The notes below the pieces were generated by a model, which saw only the letters and a program-made list of their open reading frames with translations, searched no databases and was not told the origin of the DNA. A program made the position numbers and the translations under genes. From positions 62,001 to 126,000 of the forward strand of contig JAGTJM010000080.1 in the NCBI GenBank assembly GCA_020747015.1: a stretch of DNA of 64,000 nucleotides, in the 5' to 3' direction. Within the stretch, counting starts at the first letter, position 1, and the number at the start of each line of letters is the position of its first letter. Shown here one piece after another: positions 21,992 through 33,637 of the stretch. This DNA is from Pyrenochaeta sp. MPI-SDFR-AT-0127 (taxonomy: Eukaryota > Ascomycota > Dothideomycetes > Pleosporales > Cucurbitariaceae).

Positions 21992-23185
21992 ATGGCGAAG
22001 AAAGCAAAGAAATCTAAATTCTCTGACGAAGACAAGACGCGAATTGAACAGCGCTTTCGCCGGGTTCGAGACGAGGCTCTGCGAAAGTGGTACGAGGAGG
22101 CACAGAGCGATGACGTACAGGTTAGGGCTGTTGCTCAGGCAAGGCTGCAGTTACAGCTCGCGTTAAGAGAGAAAAGAAGGGAAGTGGCCCTCAGAAAGCA
22201 GGAGCGTGACGCATGCAAGAACAGCGGCGATGAGAACGGATTGAAAGTTGCACGAAGGAAGCTTAAGGGGGCTCAATTTGCTGTGATCCACCTGATAAAC
22301 ATGTTAAAAGAGGGCATGGATTCTCCCGCAGCTGACAAGGCTCGCCGCAAGTGGGGTGCGAAGACCTATACACTAGAAGACATATTGGGTGACGAGAATC
22401 TAGACAAGAGAACCGAGTTTGGTATTTTCCTGACTATTGAGAATGTTTCAGGCTCAGAAAAAGAAGAAGAAGAAGAAGACGAAGCGAATTGTGGAATGAA
22501 ACTTGATCAGCTAGAGAAAATAAGCAGTTCTGGGGAATCACCACAAGAGCATACCAATATATGGGAACAACATGCGCTGCACATGCAACAACGCTACCTA
22601 GCCACTGGCCTCCCAAACTTTGCCATAGAAACAAAACTCGCCTTCCAAAAGAAAGCTTTCGATACCCACCTCAACCGCGAGTCCCAGCTTCGCAAGGCAT
22701 ACGAAGATACCGCCAACCTGCCCCTCGATTGCATTCGCAAGGGCGTAACCAGCACCTGGAACACAGTCCTAGTCACGACCCAGTTCTCAGAGCACAGCAT
22801 GTGGGAACTCAGCTCCACACAATTGTGGCGCTACTTTTCAGGCGGCATTAGTTGGAATCTGCCTCAATGGGTCCCGCGGGGTATCTTGCGCATCGAGACC
22901 ATGTCGAGCTCGTCTCGCATCTTCTTCGACTTTGGGGCGCGCATCTTTAGCACAAGACATGTTAGTTTGCCGTCAACATGCAGTACCCATTCTTTCTTCA
23001 CACACGCTAAATGCCATGAGACGGGTGCTGATGTTACTTTTGGAATTGCGTTTCTTGCTGGGGGTTTCGTCGAGGTCCATTTCCCGGCTGAGGTTATCGT
23101 TAAGCCGGATTCAGGATGCAATGTGGATACCATCGTGGAAACTGTTGTTGGGTTGACGGGTTTGTACGTTGGCCCTGTGGCGTGA
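21992..23185 (+). CDS. Hypothetical protein, charged helical N-terminus
   Basis: Intronless frame of 397 residues. Residues 1-120 are Lys/Arg/Glu-rich and probably form coiled helices (KKAKKSKFSDEDKTRIEQRF; RVRDEALRKWYEEAQ). An acidic run follows at about 152-165 (EKEEEEEDEANCG). The C-terminal 170 residues are less charged and contain Trp/Phe-rich strands (WRYFSGGISWNLPQWVPRG; SRIFFDFGARIFSTRH), suggesting a folded domain I cannot name. The start has context GAGTATGGC. Confidence 0.65.
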   Translation: MAKKAKKSKFSDEDKTRIEQRFRRVRDEALRKWYEEAQSDDVQVRAVAQARLQLQLALREKRREVALRKQERDACKNSGDENGLKVARRKLKGAQFAVIHLINMLKEGMDSPAADKARRKWGAKTYTLEDILGDENLDKRTEFGIFLTIENVSGSEKEEEEEDEANCGMKLDQLEKISSSGESPQEHTNIWEQHALHMQQRYLATGLPNFAIETKLAFQKKAFDTHLNRESQLRKAYEDTANLPLDCIRKGVTSTWNTVLVTTQFSEHSMWELSSTQLWRYFSGGISWNLPQWVPRGILRIETMSSSSRIFFDFGARIFSTRHVSLPSTCSTHSFFTHAKCHETGADVTFGIAFLAGGFVEVHFPAEVIVKPDSGCNVDTIVETVVGLTGLYVGPVA

Positions 23186-23985
23186 GTTGGATGGGATGAG
23201 GGACCTGCTGTTTGGTTTATGCGTATTCCTTCAGGAGAGACTATTCACCAAAGCGCGAAGTAATGTGAATCTAAAACGCAAATTCCAACATGGAGATATC
23301 AAAGGTTAATGCCTCCCATCTTGAATAAAGAAGTTTGTTCGATCGACGCCGATTCCCACGGACGAGCGGTAACGCTTCTGGATCGATGAATAGAATTTGA
23401 ATTCACTGATGTTGTGGAGAACTGTTCAGATCACCGCATATAAAGCAGGGTGGTACGAGTGTCATCAAATGAAACGACTCTGCCGCCGGTGCGAATTGTA
23501 AAATTTCAGGTACGGGACCATGGTGGTAGTTGAGCATTATGAGTGCAAACCAGTGTTCGAGAAAATTGAAAGCAGTGAATAATATGGCGGTAAATCCTTG
23601 GAGAAAAAAAAATGCAAATGACACTCAATCACGCCGATGAAAGTCACAAGCGATAGGTTTGATCATACAGGGTCCCGCACTCGATGACACAGAAGCGACG
23701 ATGACCACTTCCTTATGTTTCACTCCCTCCTTCTACCAAAATTGTTGTCATATTGAATCATGTGTTCCAGTCATTCCATATGCTGACTATAAAACGCCCC
23801 GGAAATGCCTACCTCTTAGCCTCTCCACTTGACTACCACAGCTAGAAGCACGCTACCTTACCACACTTCAAGTTTATATGAGCCTAGATATTCAGGTCCA
23901 CGTAATTCAAGCAGCTTCTAAAGTGAAAGTTCACCTCTGACATCTGTATCCCATTTTTGTGGCCTTTCCCCAACACTAGTCGAGC
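23186..23985. other. Intergenic, no gene seen
   Basis: Only short frames. An A8 run at about 23605-23612 lies in non-coding sequence. The last 150 bases are CT/CA-rich and fit a promoter for the small gene that follows. Confidence 0.35.
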
Positions 23986-24238
23986 ATGTGCGACAAGGAT
24001 CACAAGCGCGAATGCTCAGCATACATGGTTTGCGGTCACAAGATCCTCGTCGACCCGTGCAGGTACTTCAATGTAGAAACTGGTACGTGTCCAAACACAG
24101 GAGCTTCAGTGCGTGAAAATGGAATGACCATTGCCTCTGCGGTTTCGGATAAGTGTCCGTGGTGTCTAGGTACGGGAATTTGGGTGGCTATACTTGCTTG
24201 ACACATTAGCGAGGGAGTTACGGGGAGAATTTGCATAG
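23986..24238 (+). CDS. Small Cys-containing protein (CGH type)
   Basis: Two exons, 23986-24169 and 24210-24238, flank a 40-nt GTACGG...CATTAG intron; the spliced product has 70 residues (71 if unspliced). The sequence has CSAYMVCGHK near the N-terminus and DKCPWCLARE near the C-terminus. A CGH motif followed by spaced cysteines is seen in many small fungal hypothetical proteins that may bind metal. There is no signal peptide. The spliced form keeps the CPWC motif followed by a charged end, while the unspliced form ends in a hydrophobic tail. Function is unknown. Confidence 0.5.
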
Positions 24239-24397
24239 GAGCGGAGTGAACAGTGTTACCAGAGAACTGTACAGGGTTCGAGACTGTCACTGTTGGAAAG
24301 TGAGGTTGTACTTTGATAACAAATGAACTGTTAAAGATCTTCGATTATCTATCTTCCGAAACCTTGATGTAAAACGAAATCAGCCCCAACGCTAGCA

Positions 24398-26303
24398 TTA
24401 CTGCAACGCTGCTTTCCCGTCTATGGAGGACGCTGTAACATTAATTTCGCTAGGAGATCGTATTCCCTGCTTGGCAAGAAAGAGTTTCCATGCTTTCCCC
24501 AGATCTTCTGGCCTCCTCACACCCCAAGTTCCCTTCGCTATCCATGGACCTACTACGCCAATATCCTTCAGTAACACATTCGTATACGACATAGCATCGA
24601 ATCCGGCAAAGTTACCCAGTTGGCCAATGGAAAGATACCTCCGCTTACTCCACATTACTTGTCTTGCAACTTCTCGTTCTTGTTGCTCAGCAGAAGGCAG
24701 ATGCAAGTCGGGCGACTGCGAGAGGTAGGCTACAGCCCACGCTGCTTGGGCCTCTGCATTCATAATCATGTTGCCGCTTAGGAAGAAATTGATAAATACA
24801 ATGCTGCGAGAGGACTCTCTAAGCGGCGACATTCCACGGTATAGACGGTATGGGGTTGTGCGGGCTTTCTTGAGGTCGTGTTTCGGTGGGTTAGCAAGAA
24901 GAGGAAACTTTTCCAAAACATACTTTTCTGCTTCAGATTCGAATGAGTTCCACTTCATTTTGGCTGCTGGGGAATCGATACTAGGATCGTGTGGAAGACC
25001 TAACTCGACTTTGAGTTTGTCAGAGAAGAAGGATAAGCTTGAGGTCCAGCCAGTTCCAAGAAGTAGTGCATCGCACGGGATCTGGGTGTTGTCGTTGAGA
25101 TGGAGAGTATGTGTGCTCATTGAGGTGATATGGGCGCGATGAACGATGACCCTTAATGCGATCAGATCCCAGAAGTCCCTATGATGCAATGCACCACCTG
25201 GACTGTTTTGCCAGAAGATTCCAGGACTAAAGTCGAGCTTGTCAAACCCACGTTCCCGGCTCTCCTGTCCCCTCGTCAAATAGCCCGCTCGTTTCTTCGC
25301 TTCTATATCAACTTGGCCGAAGATCCAGGATATGAGCCATATCCCCAGCCATGTTCGATGCAGGAACCACACCCACCACCCGTCTTCAAGGAATATGCTC
25401 GGTTGAAGTAACCCCATAGCACCTGTGTTGGCAGCCTCAACTACATTCTTGTATGGCGATGAAAGGTCAATTGGCGCAAAGAAACCTGGCCCAGTACCCT
25501 CTTCTCGGATAATCCAGTGCATGGTCGTGTCAGGTGGGAGAGATTTGATGCACGTGTACAGCATGTCCGCTGAAGATTTGCCAGCGCCGAGAACAGCAAC
25601 ATGTTTGATGTTCGGTTTGGATATAATTTCAGACTGTCCAAAATTGGTGGAGTGAATGATCGGCGCGTCGAAATGCCATTGATCATTGAAGTGCGGAATG
25701 TTCGGTGTCGAGAACTCGCCCGTGGCGACGATTACTTTTTGTGCCGTGAAAAGTTTACTGTTCACTTGCCCTGTTCTAACGTCGACAACTGCCTCTCTAC
25801 CGTCAGTTCTCAGTGTACCCACTTCTCCATGTCCAGTCAAATCACGACATAGAAGGTGCCATCGCCCTTTCTCCCTGTTTTTGTCTCTTGTGATGTTCAT
25901 AATTTCAGTACGCTTGAATCTGTCGCGTATACTTCTTCCTCCATGAATCATTTTCTCTGCAAACTCCTGTAGATAGTCGCTCATCCATTTTGCCTTAAAG
26001 CAATCACCAACACAGTCCTCTTTTGGTGGGTCTCGCATCTTCAAGTCGGAGAATTCAGCGAGTCCCGTCACAAACTGGGTATAGAATCCAGGGTAGATTC
26101 GATCTTGGCTCCAGACACCACCAACATGTACATTACGATCCAAAATGACCAGTGATGACGTTGGATGCAGAGCGAGGTAGCGATGCGCTGTTATGAGACC
26201 AGCGAAACCTACGACTATTAGCGTTCACCATAACAAAAGGCATGGCAATGAAGTAACCTGCGCCGATAACGACCACGTCATAATCCTCTTGATGCGAGAA
26301 CAT
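24398..26303 (-). CDS. Flavin-containing monooxygenase
   Basis: Exon 1 is 26303-26258 and exon 2 is 26208-24398; the 49-nt intron is GTTACTT...GTCGTAG and the product is 618 residues. The splice rebuilds the FAD Rossmann motif DVVVIGAGFAGL at the N-terminus (about residues 9-20), which is broken in the unspliced frame. Further marks are VHVGGVWS (FAD family), the NADPH-binding motif VAVLGAGKSSAD in the middle, GEFSTPNIPHF and LLLGTGWTSS near the C-terminal third. This is a class B flavoprotein monooxygenase of the FMO/DimZ-like group that uses NADPH and O2 on nucleophilic or ketone substrates; the substrate is unknown. A hydrophobic stretch around WLGIWLISWIFG might associate with membrane. 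In-frame ATGs upstream of 26303 exist but lengthen the N-terminus beyond the usual. Confidence 0.88.
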
Positions 26304-27008
26304 GCTTTCGAGAACTAACATGAAAGTGTAGTGTGTAGTGTCAAGAGTTGACATCGGGCAATAAAGGTGGGTGCACTCATACATGTGCACCAAAACTAGC
26401 GCTTACGCTGCACACACACCAAATTGCCTTGTGTCTCACATACGGTCTCCGAAACTGGATCGCAAGCGATACCGAACGCGGTTTATTCACAGAAAAACGG
26501 AGTGATTCATTTTTCTAGGTACTGAATGACTAATGTGATCGCAAACAGGTTTTCGATTTGCTAATGCAATATGTGAATAATGCCACACTTGCAAGCGGAG
26601 CGATCAGGCTTGGTTCAAATGGCCATAATTGGGCCCGCCCTCAATCACTGTGCCCCAATCAGATGATGTGACAAGTATGCATGAATAAATTCAATCAGAG
26701 ATCTGCTCTCACTTTTCAACAAACGGCCTCTGCCAGATCTGTAAATTATGTATCATGCATCCTTTTGACCTCAGCCTTGTTGACCAACACAGGCAAGGAA
26801 TCTATTATACCAATTACGTGGAAAACTTATAAACAGCAAATGGAGTCTAAGGTGCAAGAATGTAGCTTTGGCAGCTAACTGGTCGCGGAGTGAGCCGGGG
26901 ATGCGACAATATCGCGGCTAGCGGTAGAATGAAATGTGAGGCATGCCACTAGCGCTTGGGTTGATATGACCCCACAATGAAATCATCCGCAAAACACGAC
27001 AAAACACC
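26304..27008. other. Divergent promoter region
   Basis: AT-rich spacer between the divergent monooxygenase and HET genes. No gene or repeat that I can support. Confidence 0.4.
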
Positions 27009-29819
27009 ATGAGCATTTGCACTGAGTTTTGCGAAAAGATCAAAGCGCTTCAGGTTCATCATAATCTTCCATCTAGCGATGAGCTTTCCCTACAACTGCC
27101 CCGCGTCAATGATGGTGGAGGCTGGCACCTTGGCACATGGCGTGAGATACAGCAACGATCGCAGTGCGGATTCTGCCAACTCGTAGTCATTGCGGTCTCA
27201 GACAACATCATACCAGGCGAATATGAATCCATCGATCCGGACCAAGCAATAGACGTTCTCTTGTTTCCGGATGAACAATCATTTCGTCTCTCGTACCCTT
27301 CCCGACTGGGCACCAGGATCGCTTTCGTCGCTGGTGACGGAGTAACCTCCAGAGGACCAGATACTGCAAGAATCATATCCCGAACAGGCATAGATTCATC
27401 AGTGATCAAAGAGTGGTTGCACATTTGCGATACGAAGCACGAATGCCGACCGCAACCCGTAGCCAATGAGCAAAAATCAGTTCGTTCGCGATATAACTTC
27501 CCCTATTATATACACTACTAAACGAATTCAGGAGGAAAAAAGCCAATCATCAGGTGGATATTGGGTCTTCAACGAGGATTCAGTGTCCAACTTTCGAGTT
27601 ATCGACCTCAAGCTTGGCTGTGTGAGGCACGTACCTCTGGATACACGATACGTCACATTAAGTTATGTTTGGGGCCAATTACCGATGTTCAAACTCCAGA
27701 AGCACAACTTTGAAGAGCTGACAACAGCGGGTAGCCTGGATGGCATTCGGAAAGATCTACCACAAACCATTAATGACGCTATAGCGTTCGTTGATGCTTT
27801 TGGTGAACGGTATCTATGGGTTGACGCCCTCTGTCTGGTCCAAGATGACGTAGATGATGTACGCCTAGGCATCGAGATGATGAATTCAATTTACCAGGGT
27901 TCATGTTTCACGATCGTTGCAGCATCAGGATCTGATGCGAACGCAGGCCTATCAGCACTCAGCCATCTTGAAGGCAACAGTAGTCGAGTGCAGGCCACAA
28001 GAGAGATATCGCCGTATGTATGCATGACAGTCATACATAGTATTGACTGGCATCTCCGTAAATCTGTCTACAACGAACGGGGATGGACACTGCAGGAGCT
28101 GGTCTTGCCGCGAAGAACAGTGATCTTCATAAACGGCCAAGCCTACTTTCGGTGTCAGGAAGCGAACTGGAGTGAAGAGACCTGGGTAGACAAACATAGC
28201 CACTGGCTCGATTCAGATGATAGTAATATCAGTCGCATTCCGGATCCCTTTGATGGATTTCTGCCTACGTCCTGGGCCTACCAGAAACTATGCGAAGACT
28301 TCTCCCACCGCAGCTTACGAAATGATGGTGATGCGCTTCGTGCTCTTGCAGGTGTTCTCCGCCCCTTGGCTGGAGGCATGGAGACTGATCTGATTGAGGG
28401 GCTCCCAGGATACTATCTCGACCACTTTTTGCTCTTCATCGCTTCGAACGGCGACCTACGACGCCGAGATAGATTCGCAAGTTATTCATGGGCCGGTTGG
28501 GATGGAAATGTCATGCGGGCTAGGGAAAATTTTGAGTGGTTCGAAGAAGACGACGACGGGTCTTTCCACAAAATACGGAGAACGGAGAACATACTCAAGC
28601 ATCTCCAGCACAACCGGCTACTCCAATGGAGCGCGATAGATATGACCGCTTCTTCTGAGAGCCTCTCGCGTCAAGCCTATGACAAGCCTTCCCTGCTCTT
28701 CCAGTTAGTGAAACAATATTCGAGTGTCTTCACAGCCTACGAAAGGGACCAGGATCCAGTCAAGAGCCAAAAGTACAGTGCAGATGCGTGGACTAGTGGC
28801 TCTGGTTCCTCTGGCGACATGCCAAACTGGGACTTTGATTCTGACTCGGATGCGTCCGGCGGAAACAAGACCTCCAGGGCTTTCGCCACAAAATCACAGC
28901 CACTGCACACAGCTTCTATCAAGGCTTTCGACTTGGCCAATGGGAAGGAGGAATTTGACAGGGTGGTCGCACGAATGACCGACAAGAGAGAGAAAATGTG
29001 GCTTTCAAATTGGATGGCACAGCGCTTCTTCCGTATGTCTTCTCATTCTTTGTGTAAGATACCTCAGTTGACCATTCTTAGGTATCCGACAGGCTAGTTC
29101 ACGAGCCTCCAGGTTTGGTCCTCGACCAATTACTCGTGGTGGAGTGGATGACGGAACACACTTTCGGTTCCGCCATCCTCGTAATTTTCATAGTACTGGT
29201 GGAGGCAAGACTAAAAAAGACAGGCGCGTGGAACGTGGCGAACTCCATATCGCTAAGCAAATGGAAAACGAAACAGAGCCTCCATATGCTGCTCTTGAGA
29301 TACCGTAAGCCAAGAGTTTCTTATATTATAGCAAGCAACAACAGACGCTGACATCCAAGTAGCCAATTTCCTCCATTTGCTGTTCTGCACTTTGTCACGA
29401 TCTCTCTCCACCTCGCCCTGGATCCAACTCCAAGTGAGACCAAGGCCAAAACCCACGGACAGAGAAGCAATCGTGGACAGCTAGGAAATCCATTTGATCG
29501 CGTACCGGGGATCCCACTGATTTCAAAGGATGATATTACCGTTGGTTCCCTGCACCCGGATAATATAGACTCTCTAGGGCCCCCAGGTTCATCTATCGAG
29601 CTGATTCTCATCTCATACAGCCAAATTCCAACACTTGGCTCCGCACTCTTGGAGCTAGAAAATGCAGATGCTGAAAAGCCATGGAAGCTATTTTGGTGTC
29701 TATACATTGTTTGGGTTGGCGGTATTGCAGAACGCCGCGGTGTTGCTCAGGTTCTTCAATCGGCGCTGGAAGTCGCGGTGGAGCCCAAACCATGCGTCAA
29801 GGGTGTTCTTCTCGGCTAA
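27009..29819 (+). CDS. HET-domain protein, complete
   Basis: Four exons: 27009-27479, 27532-29032, 29082-29304 and 29360-29819, with introns GTTCGT...TTCAG, GTATGT...CTTAG and GTAAGC...CCAAG. All joins keep phase; the product is 884 residues. The N-terminus has CGFCQLVV, as seen before HET domains. The HET domain (about residues 200-350) carries RYVTLSYVWG, LWVDALCLVQDD and RGWTLQELVLPRR. The C-terminal region includes PPYAALEIPSQFPPFAVLHF and LFWCLYIVWVGGIAERRGV, a pattern common at the ends of long HET proteins. The longest plain frame stops at 29097 and misses this end, so the last two exons are important. HET proteins trigger incompatibility cell death between unlike strains; the partner is unknown. 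Confidence 0.85.
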
Positions 29820-30298
29820 ACCACATTTCCATTATGGACTTATCGTTACTGTTGAGTCCGTTTACGATCAGCAGACTCGATAACATAACAAATCGCAAAA
29901 TCAGAGAGTCCGTTTTAGGGGGAGAATTGTTGTTTTTAGTTATGTTGACTGGGATGCCTAGGCTTGCGGTCTGCGGAGAATCAAGCGCTTGTTTTCTAGC
30001 TGCTTGTTCTGGAAGCCCCGCGACGCTCTCTTACTTCAATTGCATCTTGTTCTTTATTTATAATGAAGTGTTTTTCATGCACGTTTACCATGGCTCAGAT
30101 GATCTGTCATGCTCCAACCCCTACTATTCAGATGGATAGCAAACACTTCATGGGGAATATCTGAGCTCAAACGTTGTCAACGAAGAGATATATATGCGTA
30201 ACCTTTGGGGCTGCTACCTTCAAGATATTCCACGTTGAGTATTGTGTATGATATCGACTATAAGAACTGTGATCGTGAAAATCTACTGTGTCGAAGGG
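29820..30298. other. Convergent AT-rich spacer
   Basis: This lies between the end of the HET gene and the end of the next minus-strand gene. No gene seen. Confidence 0.35.
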
Positions 30299-32822
30299 TC
30301 ACCATTTCAGTCCCGTCATCCGCTCCCATTCTTGGACTAAGACCGAATTGTGGAACTCAGGGAAGCTATCTCTGTGCACAAATACAAGATGGCGGAGTAC
30401 CTTGTCTAGCTCATGGCGTCTCAGTCTTTCCGGTTCTGGTAGCGAAGCAATGTCACAGAAGTAACTAATTAAAGGTCGATTCCAGTGTCCACACCTTATT
30501 TCCTGTGGTTTGGTTAGAGTATAACTAAACAGAATAGATCTTGTGACCTACCAAAGACAAACATTTTGGCTGTAAAATTTGATTTATTGATGCCTTCAGG
30601 ACGTGCCATGACTCCTTGCCGAAATCAAGGCTAGGATGACAAAACTTGTTGACTACCAGTCTATTACTCTGCATTGATTCAGTAGAGATACTAGTAATTG
30701 AGGCATTATAAAATTCTTACAGGGTTCGTGTGCGTAAAGAGGAAAGCGCGATGCTTGAGTTCTGGGAACTGCTGGCTGTTGGTGCACACCCAGGGAATGA
30801 GGTATTCCTCCAGCGTCATCCTCACGCTAGTTGGACCCCATATTGACTTTGCCCTTGCAGTACATGATGAAAGACTTTTTTCAAGCATAGACTTCGTGAT
30901 GACTTTAGAGATGCCATCATATTGTGGCACAGTAATGAATTGGACTTCATCAACGCTTGCCGAAAAGGTTCACAGAGCAGATTCACAGTGCATACTCACG
31001 TCAACAAACACTCGCTGGCACAGCTTATCCATCAGCTTTTTGGCGACATCTTGGCCGTCACACATATCAATTTGTGCTGTCCCGTAGAACATATCTACTA
31101 TAGGGGTCTTGTGATTAGCTCGGGGTATCTGGATGCCTTTGTCACCCTCTATGCCACTAATGTTCAGACTGTCAAAACCGCCACCTATCTATGAAGGTTG
31201 CAAAACCTTATTGTGAAGTGTAGCTGAGATATCTAAATTAGATTTCTGCTGGGTATACTGTTGCTCTTCTGTCGACAATTCCCTGAAGGCTGCAGCCGCC
31301 GCAGCAACTCTATGGCTTTGTGTTTCAGCTTCAGTTGGCTCTACTACAGTATTTGCGTCAGTGTTAGGCTCATACTTGGCAGGGATGCTACTTTGAGATA
31401 ACACATCAGATCTTCTCCCATATCGAGTGCGTGAGACATGTGTTCTAATCTCTATCGCGTGTCTTTGAGCATCTATGGGTGCAGGTGTCGTAGCCAATCT
31501 CCGCTGGCTGTTAATTGTAGTTTCCTGGGCTAGGTGTTGCCGGACCAACATATCTCTGTCACCGTTGAGAAGCTCTTGGAAACTTTCAACCCACTTATCG
31601 TACTCATCAGTTGGCATCTCTTCCATCATGGACTGCATTGCATGCCTGAGCTCTTTTCTCGTTGCATCGGGCTTAAGCCTCGATCTAGCAATAGGTAGAG
31701 CGTGATAGGCGAACAAATCGCTCGTTTTCTTGAAGTGTGTGGGTATCTCCTCCGCAGTAAGATTATCTGATTCAACATCCCACTGCCATGTCTTGGAGAT
31801 CATATTGTTTCTATCTTCTTCAGGTAATTGATTTCGAGGTCCTGTGGTCGGTATCGAAGGCGCAGCAGACTTGTGACGTTCGACCTCTGAACTACTTGGC
31901 CGAGCTGCCTGCTCCTGAAACACTTCAAGCCTAGCACCATTGCTCCGGTGAGAGTCGTCAGTTGTCTTCCGAGGAGGAGGCACATGCGTTTCAATCGAAT
32001 TTTCAGAGCTAAGTGTACTGCTGTTGTCGCTATCGGAATCTTCTTCAGTCGAAACGCTAGAGCTGCTTAGACTATTCTTGTCACTGCCAGAGTCATCGGT
32101 AGACGTTGACGCCTGCTTCTCGCCGACTCCCTCTTTGTCGAATAGTCCCCGAAGCGAGGGGTAGTTTGATAGGTTCGTAGTAGAATTCTTCTGCATTCGG
32201 CGTCTTAATCGGTGTAGCCCTGCCATGGCATCGCCCAATATGTCGGCTCCAAGCTTTTCTCCGTGAATTCTTGCCCTCGTTCCCATGATAGCTTGCACTG
32301 CAGTTTCGACTTTGGTTGATGCATCTAGTTACTCAGCAAGCATCCAGGTGATTCGATGAATCATCTCAGACCGAAAAACCTCGGTCATCATCTTGACGTT
32401 TTCTTCTGGTGCGTTTTGTTCTCGCATATGTTGCTCCAGAACGTCAATTCCAAGCTGATCCAGGACCCCACTAGGGAAACATATCTTGACAAGGCCTTGG
32501 ATTGCATTCTTGAAAACACCATTGCTGACGTCTATAGAAGACGACATAAGTTTCACGCGAAACGCCCAGTCATCAGCAGTGGCCAAAGACGTTGCTCGAT
32601 CATCACGCTTGTTGGGGAAGTACGGGTCTTGGTCACCTCGAACCACGGACTTGGCTCGAGGTGTGTCTTTTTGGGTGTTCTTTGAAGGCACAGAATCACT
32701 TTTGGAAATCTGTCGCACTCGCTTTGAAGCGGCCGAGCGATTGGCAGAGATAGAGCGCTACCGCGGCCCGGGTCGATCGAGCTCCCAAGACTTACGCGGC
32801 GTTTTCTGATATTGCCTGCCAT
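30299..32822 (-). CDS. Unknown multi-exon gene with one in-frame TAA
   Basis: Exons by splice consensus and phase are 32822-32796, 32709-31259, 31168-30996, 30944-30721, 30668-30552 and 30502-30299. All joins keep frame and total 732 codons including the final TGA. Exon 2 contains one in-frame TAA at 32329-32331, followed by CTAG, after which the frame continues as protein-like sequence. The stop could be removed by a 57- or 63-nt intron starting GTAACT at 32332 (poor GAG or AAG acceptor), be read through, or be a real nonsense change. A second stop, TAG at 31189, falls inside the 90-nt intron. The N-terminal part is basic, the middle is Ser/Asp-rich (TEEDSDSDNSS), and the C-terminal exons hold coherent sequence such as VPQYDGISKVITKSMLEKS and RPLISYFCDIASLPEPER. 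An alternative is two genes split at the TAA or the TAG. Family not recognised. Confidence 0.5.
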
Positions 32823-33637
32823 TCTGTCTGTGGAAGCGTATGACGTGTCGTGAGTGTCTCGCAGGTATGTTTTTGAAATGAAGAAGCGAAAGATATCGTC
32901 TATGTTCTTGAATTGAGGTGAGGAGAGGGGATGATGAAAGTAGCGAACAACTGGAAAATGTGCTTTACGCCGTGACGCATTCACGCCAGACGCGACTGCC
33001 ACTTCCGGAGAGAAAGTGAAAGTGAAGATGAATCAGGTTGATAGACAACAGAATGTAAAGATTTCATTCTCATCCAATATATAAGTCTTTTGCCTACGGG
33101 AATTGCTGGTGCAATGGTCCATATTGGGGATAGCAAACAGAAGAGTACAATCGCTAAGAAGTATACAAATCTGAGAGAAATCATCTCCAAAGCCATAAAC
33201 TCATGAACTGTTTCATTGGGTCCAATTGACAAAGAATAGGCAGACGGGATGATATGTGATGCATGGCCGGAGATTGGAGTTAAGCTAGGCGAAAGACGCG
33301 TTCTCACGTGTGAGCGTTACAAAAGTTACGAATTTGAATTGTTCGAAGGAATCAGAAGACTGAAGCCAGGGGCAAAGCGACAACAAGGCATGTTTCAGCC
33401 CTGGGCGCAATGTTTAATCATCACCCGATCCCTGTGGGGACATTATCGTGTTCCCCAGACAATGGGTGAAGTGAAGCGTTCGCCAAGCCGTGGTTCCGCC
33501 CGGAGCTTGGTCCCATGTCCGCGGGCTCCACACGGAAACTTTCTTTGCAGCTCTCAACTCGGTGACACGTCCAGCGCGCCGCGACACACTATGCTCGAGA
33601 GCTTTCTCGTGCATACTGCCGCGATACATCTTCAGAG
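32823..33637. promoter_or_regulatory. Divergent promoter region
   Basis: It separates the unknown minus-strand gene from the Net1/Dnt1-like gene. The minus-strand frame stays open to 33002 without adding recognisable sequence, so that part is taken as leader. No specific site can be supported. Confidence 0.35.

Noticed and set aside
31189..31191. TAG as the end of a separate gene
   Set aside because: The frame continues with coherent sequence afterwards, and a phase-matching 90-nt intron (31169-31258) removes the stop; kept as an alternative only.
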